This document shows positions 4,964-6,770 of a DNA stretch of 6,770 nt, in pieces. The position numbers and the translations under genes are program-made. The stretch is taken from positions 1 to 6,770 of the forward strand of contig JAIFMH010000165.1 in NCBI GenBank assembly GCA_020048595.1, read 5' to 3'. The stretch's first letter is position 1, and each line of letters begins with the position of its first letter. The stretch comes from Bacteroidota bacterium (GTDB lineage Bacteria; Bacteroidota; Bacteroidia; Bacteroidales; UBA4417). Under the pieces are notes generated by a model. That model did not search any database. It was given only the letters and a program-made list of their open reading frames with translations, and was not told the DNA's origin.

Positions 4964-5509
4964 ATGCCTGAAAAAACTTTTCAACAATACGATACTGTGA
5001 TTCGTGCATGCCGCAAGGTATTCATGGCTAAAAATCACGATTATGGCACCGCATGGCGTATTTTGCGAACCACTTCCATCACAGACCAGATTTATATAAA
5101 AGCCAGCAGAATCCGCAGCATTGAGGAGAAAGGCGAAAGTAAAGTGGATGAAGGTATCCGTTCGGAATTTATAGGCATGGTCAATTATTCGGTAATGGCA
5201 CTTTTTCAGCTTGAACTGGGAGCAGCCGAAGAACCTCATATGGACAATGATGTTGTTGGTGCCAAATATGATGAGTATATTGCAACGGCCCGAGACCTGA
5301 TGGCAGATAAAAACCATGATTATGGTGAAGCCTGGCGCCAGATGCGGATCAGCTCACTTACCGATATTATCCTGATGAAATTACTTCGGATCAAACAGAT
5401 AGAGGATAACAATGGCTTGACGCTGATGTCGGAAGGGCTCGACGCCAATTATTTAGATATTATAAACTATTCAGCTTTTGCGCTGATTATGTTGGATCAA
5501 CAAAACTAG
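4964..5509 (+). CDS. DUF1599 protein with two tandem domain copies
   Basis: This encodes 181 residues with a clear internal duplication. Repeat A (about 9-84) and repeat B (about 102-178) both have KNHDYGxAW (23-31 and 116-124), then a short S-S/T-I/L-TD stretch, an I/L-K-x-x-RI-x-x-IE helix, and a final helix NYS with A-L and L near 74-84 and 168-177. The two copies are offset by 93 residues. This matches the DUF1599 family, which I recall being described as a nucleotide-modification-associated domain; no reaction is established that I can name. The repeated charged residues (H25/D26 and H118/D119) are candidate metal or nucleotide contacts, by inference. No signal peptide or membrane segment is visible, so it is probably cytosolic. 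The next gene starts 6 bases after its stop, so they are likely co-transcribed. The ATG at 4964 is the first in frame and fits the repeat boundary. Confidence 0.85.
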   Translation: MPEKTFQQYDTVIRACRKVFMAKNHDYGTAWRILRTTSITDQIYIKASRIRSIEEKGESKVDEGIRSEFIGMVNYSVMALFQLELGAAEEPHMDNDVVGAKYDEYIATARDLMADKNHDYGEAWRQMRISSLTDIILMKLLRIKQIEDNNGLTLMSEGLDANYLDIINYSAFALIMLDQQN

Positions 5510-5515
5510 GTTGCT

Positions 5516-6625
5516 ATGAAATGGATTGCAAATATCAGCAGAATACTGATCGGGATTGTTTTTGTTTTTTCAGGTTTTGTAAAAGGAGTTGATCCGCTGG
5601 GAACTGCCTATAGACTTGAAGATTACTTTATTGCTTTCAACTGGGAGTTTTTTATTCCGCTTGCTCTTTTCTTCTCCATTTTATTATGTACGGTAGAATT
5701 CGTTACCGGAGTTATGCTCTTACTGAATGTGCAGATGAAGTTCACTTCGTGGTTATTGCTGATAATGATGGCGTTTTTTACAGTTCTTACATTAAACGAT
5801 GCACTTTATAATCCGGTTCCCGATTGCGGATGCTTTGGGGATGCTATTAAACTTACAAACTGGCAAACATTTTATAAAAACCTGCTTATATTGCCATTAG
5901 CAATGCTTGTTTTTGTTTATCGTAAGAAATTTATTCCTTTAACCAGTTCCGGAAGGCAGTGGTTAATAGCCTTGTTTTTTATTGGAATGTTCGGTTCATT
6001 TTCGTATATGTGCTATAGCCATCTGCCTGTTATAGATTTTACTGAATGGAAAACCGGTAATAAATTGTACCCGGAAAATCCGAAACCGGTAAATTACTAT
6101 CTCACTTATAAAAATAAGCAGTCGGGTGAACAGAAGGAATATTTATCACCAAATTATCCTTTTAACGATAGTATCTGGATGGCACAATGGGAATTTGTTT
6201 CACAACGCGTGGAAGATCCGAACACCTATTATGGAAAGTCACTTATTATTAGTGATACTACCGGTAATAATGCAACCGAAAGTATTATCCGGAATCTTGA
6301 TTATCAGCTGATAATCAATTCGTATGATTTAACAACAGCGGATAAGGAAGCGTTCAAACAACTGAATGATTTCTGCGCAAAAGCCTATAACGACAATATC
6401 GCTACTGCGGTCCTGGTGAGTGCAGAACCTTCGGATATTGCTCAATTTAGTAAAGAAAACAATCTACAGCTCGATTTTTATACTGCTGATGATATCGTAC
6501 TTAAAAGCATTGTCCGCTCCAATCCGGGAGTATTGTTGATGAAAGACGGAGTAATATTAAAAAAATGGCATCATAATGATATTCCGGATTACGAGGATTT
6601 TAAGAAGGAATTAGGAACAAGATAA
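5516..6625 (+). CDS. BT_3928-like membrane protein: DoxX/MauE-type domain plus periplasmic thioredoxin-like domain
   Basis: This encodes 369 residues. The N-terminal part has about five hydrophobic segments (7-24, 45-70, 76-95, 119-136 and 147-167) and resembles DoxX/MauE membrane proteins, starting with RILIGIVFVFSGFVKGVDP. Between segments 3 and 4 is PDCGCFGD (102-109), with C104 and C106, the conserved redox-like motif of this group. Residues about 170-369 are predicted to lie outside the cytoplasm. Strands around LIINSYDL (265-272) and TAVLVSA (297-303), a SNPGVLLMKDG segment (335-345) and a final helix suggest a thioredoxin-like fold, but no CxxC is present there. A role in periplasmic thiol or quinone redox is inferred only. 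The gene begins 6 bases after the DUF1599 stop. In Bacteroides relatives I recall the same pair followed by tpiA, which is not seen in the 145 bases left here. Confidence 0.85.
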   Translation: MKWIANISRILIGIVFVFSGFVKGVDPLGTAYRLEDYFIAFNWEFFIPLALFFSILLCTVEFVTGVMLLLNVQMKFTSWLLLIMMAFFTVLTLNDALYNPVPDCGCFGDAIKLTNWQTFYKNLLILPLAMLVFVYRKKFIPLTSSGRQWLIALFFIGMFGSFSYMCYSHLPVIDFTEWKTGNKLYPENPKPVNYYLTYKNKQSGEQKEYLSPNYPFNDSIWMAQWEFVSQRVEDPNTYYGKSLIISDTTGNNATESIIRNLDYQLIINSYDLTTADKEAFKQLNDFCAKAYNDNIATAVLVSAEPSDIAQFSKENNLQLDFYTADDIVLKSIVRSNPGVLLMKDGVILKKWHHNDIPDYEDFKKELGTR

Positions 6626-6694
6626 GTTGTTGTAGTTTCTAATCCAAAACCACAAAATCTAAATTTCAGGTCACAAAACTCGACCGATCATTCA

Positions 6695-6770
6695 ATGACC
6701 ACCGAAACATCTCAAAAACTTCATAAACTAACCCATGCTCCGATACACCTTTATTCGCCTTATGTATGGA
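6695..6770 (+). CDS. Possible start of a further gene (truncated by the window edge)
   Basis: From ATG 6695 the frame is open to the window end, giving 25 residues that begin MTTETSQKLHKLTHAPIHLY. The frame is also open upstream of this ATG, so the start is not certain. The family is not recognisable from so few residues. No clear ribosome binding site is visible; TAAATTTC at 6660-6667 is one mismatch from the TAnnTTTG box but lacks a -33 partner. Confidence 0.3.
   Translation, partial: MTTETSQKLHKLTHAPIHLYSPYVW

Noticed and set aside
6616..6631. AACAA / TTGTT hairpin spanning the stop of the BT_3928-like gene, as a terminator
   Set aside because: The five-pair stem is nearly all A-T and no T run follows, so it is probably chance.
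6669..6770. Minus-strand open frame entering from the right edge and ending at TGA near 6670
   Set aside because: About 33 residues with no recognisable motif; equally consistent with the antisense of the possible plus-strand gene.

Overview
The window looks like a chromosomal segment from a member of the phylum Bacteroidota, probably near Bacteroidales. Three things point there: the gene set and order (ruvX followed by def; folP beside cdaA; a DUF1599 gene followed by a BT_3928-like membrane protein), promoter elements of the Bacteroidota TTTG / TAnnTTTG type, and start sites without clear Shine-Dalgarno sequences. The order assignment is inference from gene content only.

Layout. (1) Bases 1-823 are an AT-rich accessory patch. 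It holds the tail of a small membrane protein, an ATG-less coding remnant (125-298) that reads like the end of a polymorphic-toxin/Rhs-type protein, and a 172-residue two-helix membrane protein 6 bases later that is a candidate immunity protein. (2) Bases 824-1010 hold two imperfect hairpins resembling a dispersed REP-type element. (3) Bases 995-2870 are a plus-strand block: ruvX with its own terminator, a long stretch of heptanucleotide repeats, def, and a TPR-like lipoprotein gene broken by a frameshift. (4) Bases 3061-4924 are a minus-strand block: folP (dihydropteroate synthase), then cdaA (diadenylate cyclase), each with its own TAnnTTTG box. (5) Bases 4964-6625 are a plus-strand pair, divergent from folP: a DUF1599 protein with two tandem copies of its domain, then a DoxX/MauE-like membrane protein with a periplasmic thioredoxin-like tail. 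(6) Bases 6626-6770 hold the possible start of one more gene.

Most of the window is housekeeping: Holliday-junction/rRNA processing (RuvX), N-terminal deformylation (Def), folate synthesis (FolP) and c-di-AMP signalling (CdaA). The most notable observation is that def lacks about 27 residues between its two zinc-ligand motifs, although its frame and all three signature motifs are intact. The next gene is frameshifted, apparently also with loss of sequence. Two neighbouring internal losses in an otherwise intact window mean either real gene decay or an assembly fault. The second notable observation is 7-bp-period repeat DNA at two loci (three arrays). One array runs without a break of phase into the 3' end of folP and encodes its last residues and stop codon. 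I see no CRISPR array, rRNA or tRNA, no complete mobile element, and no clearly new multi-gene system. The toxin-remnant/immunity pair at the left edge is the closest candidate.
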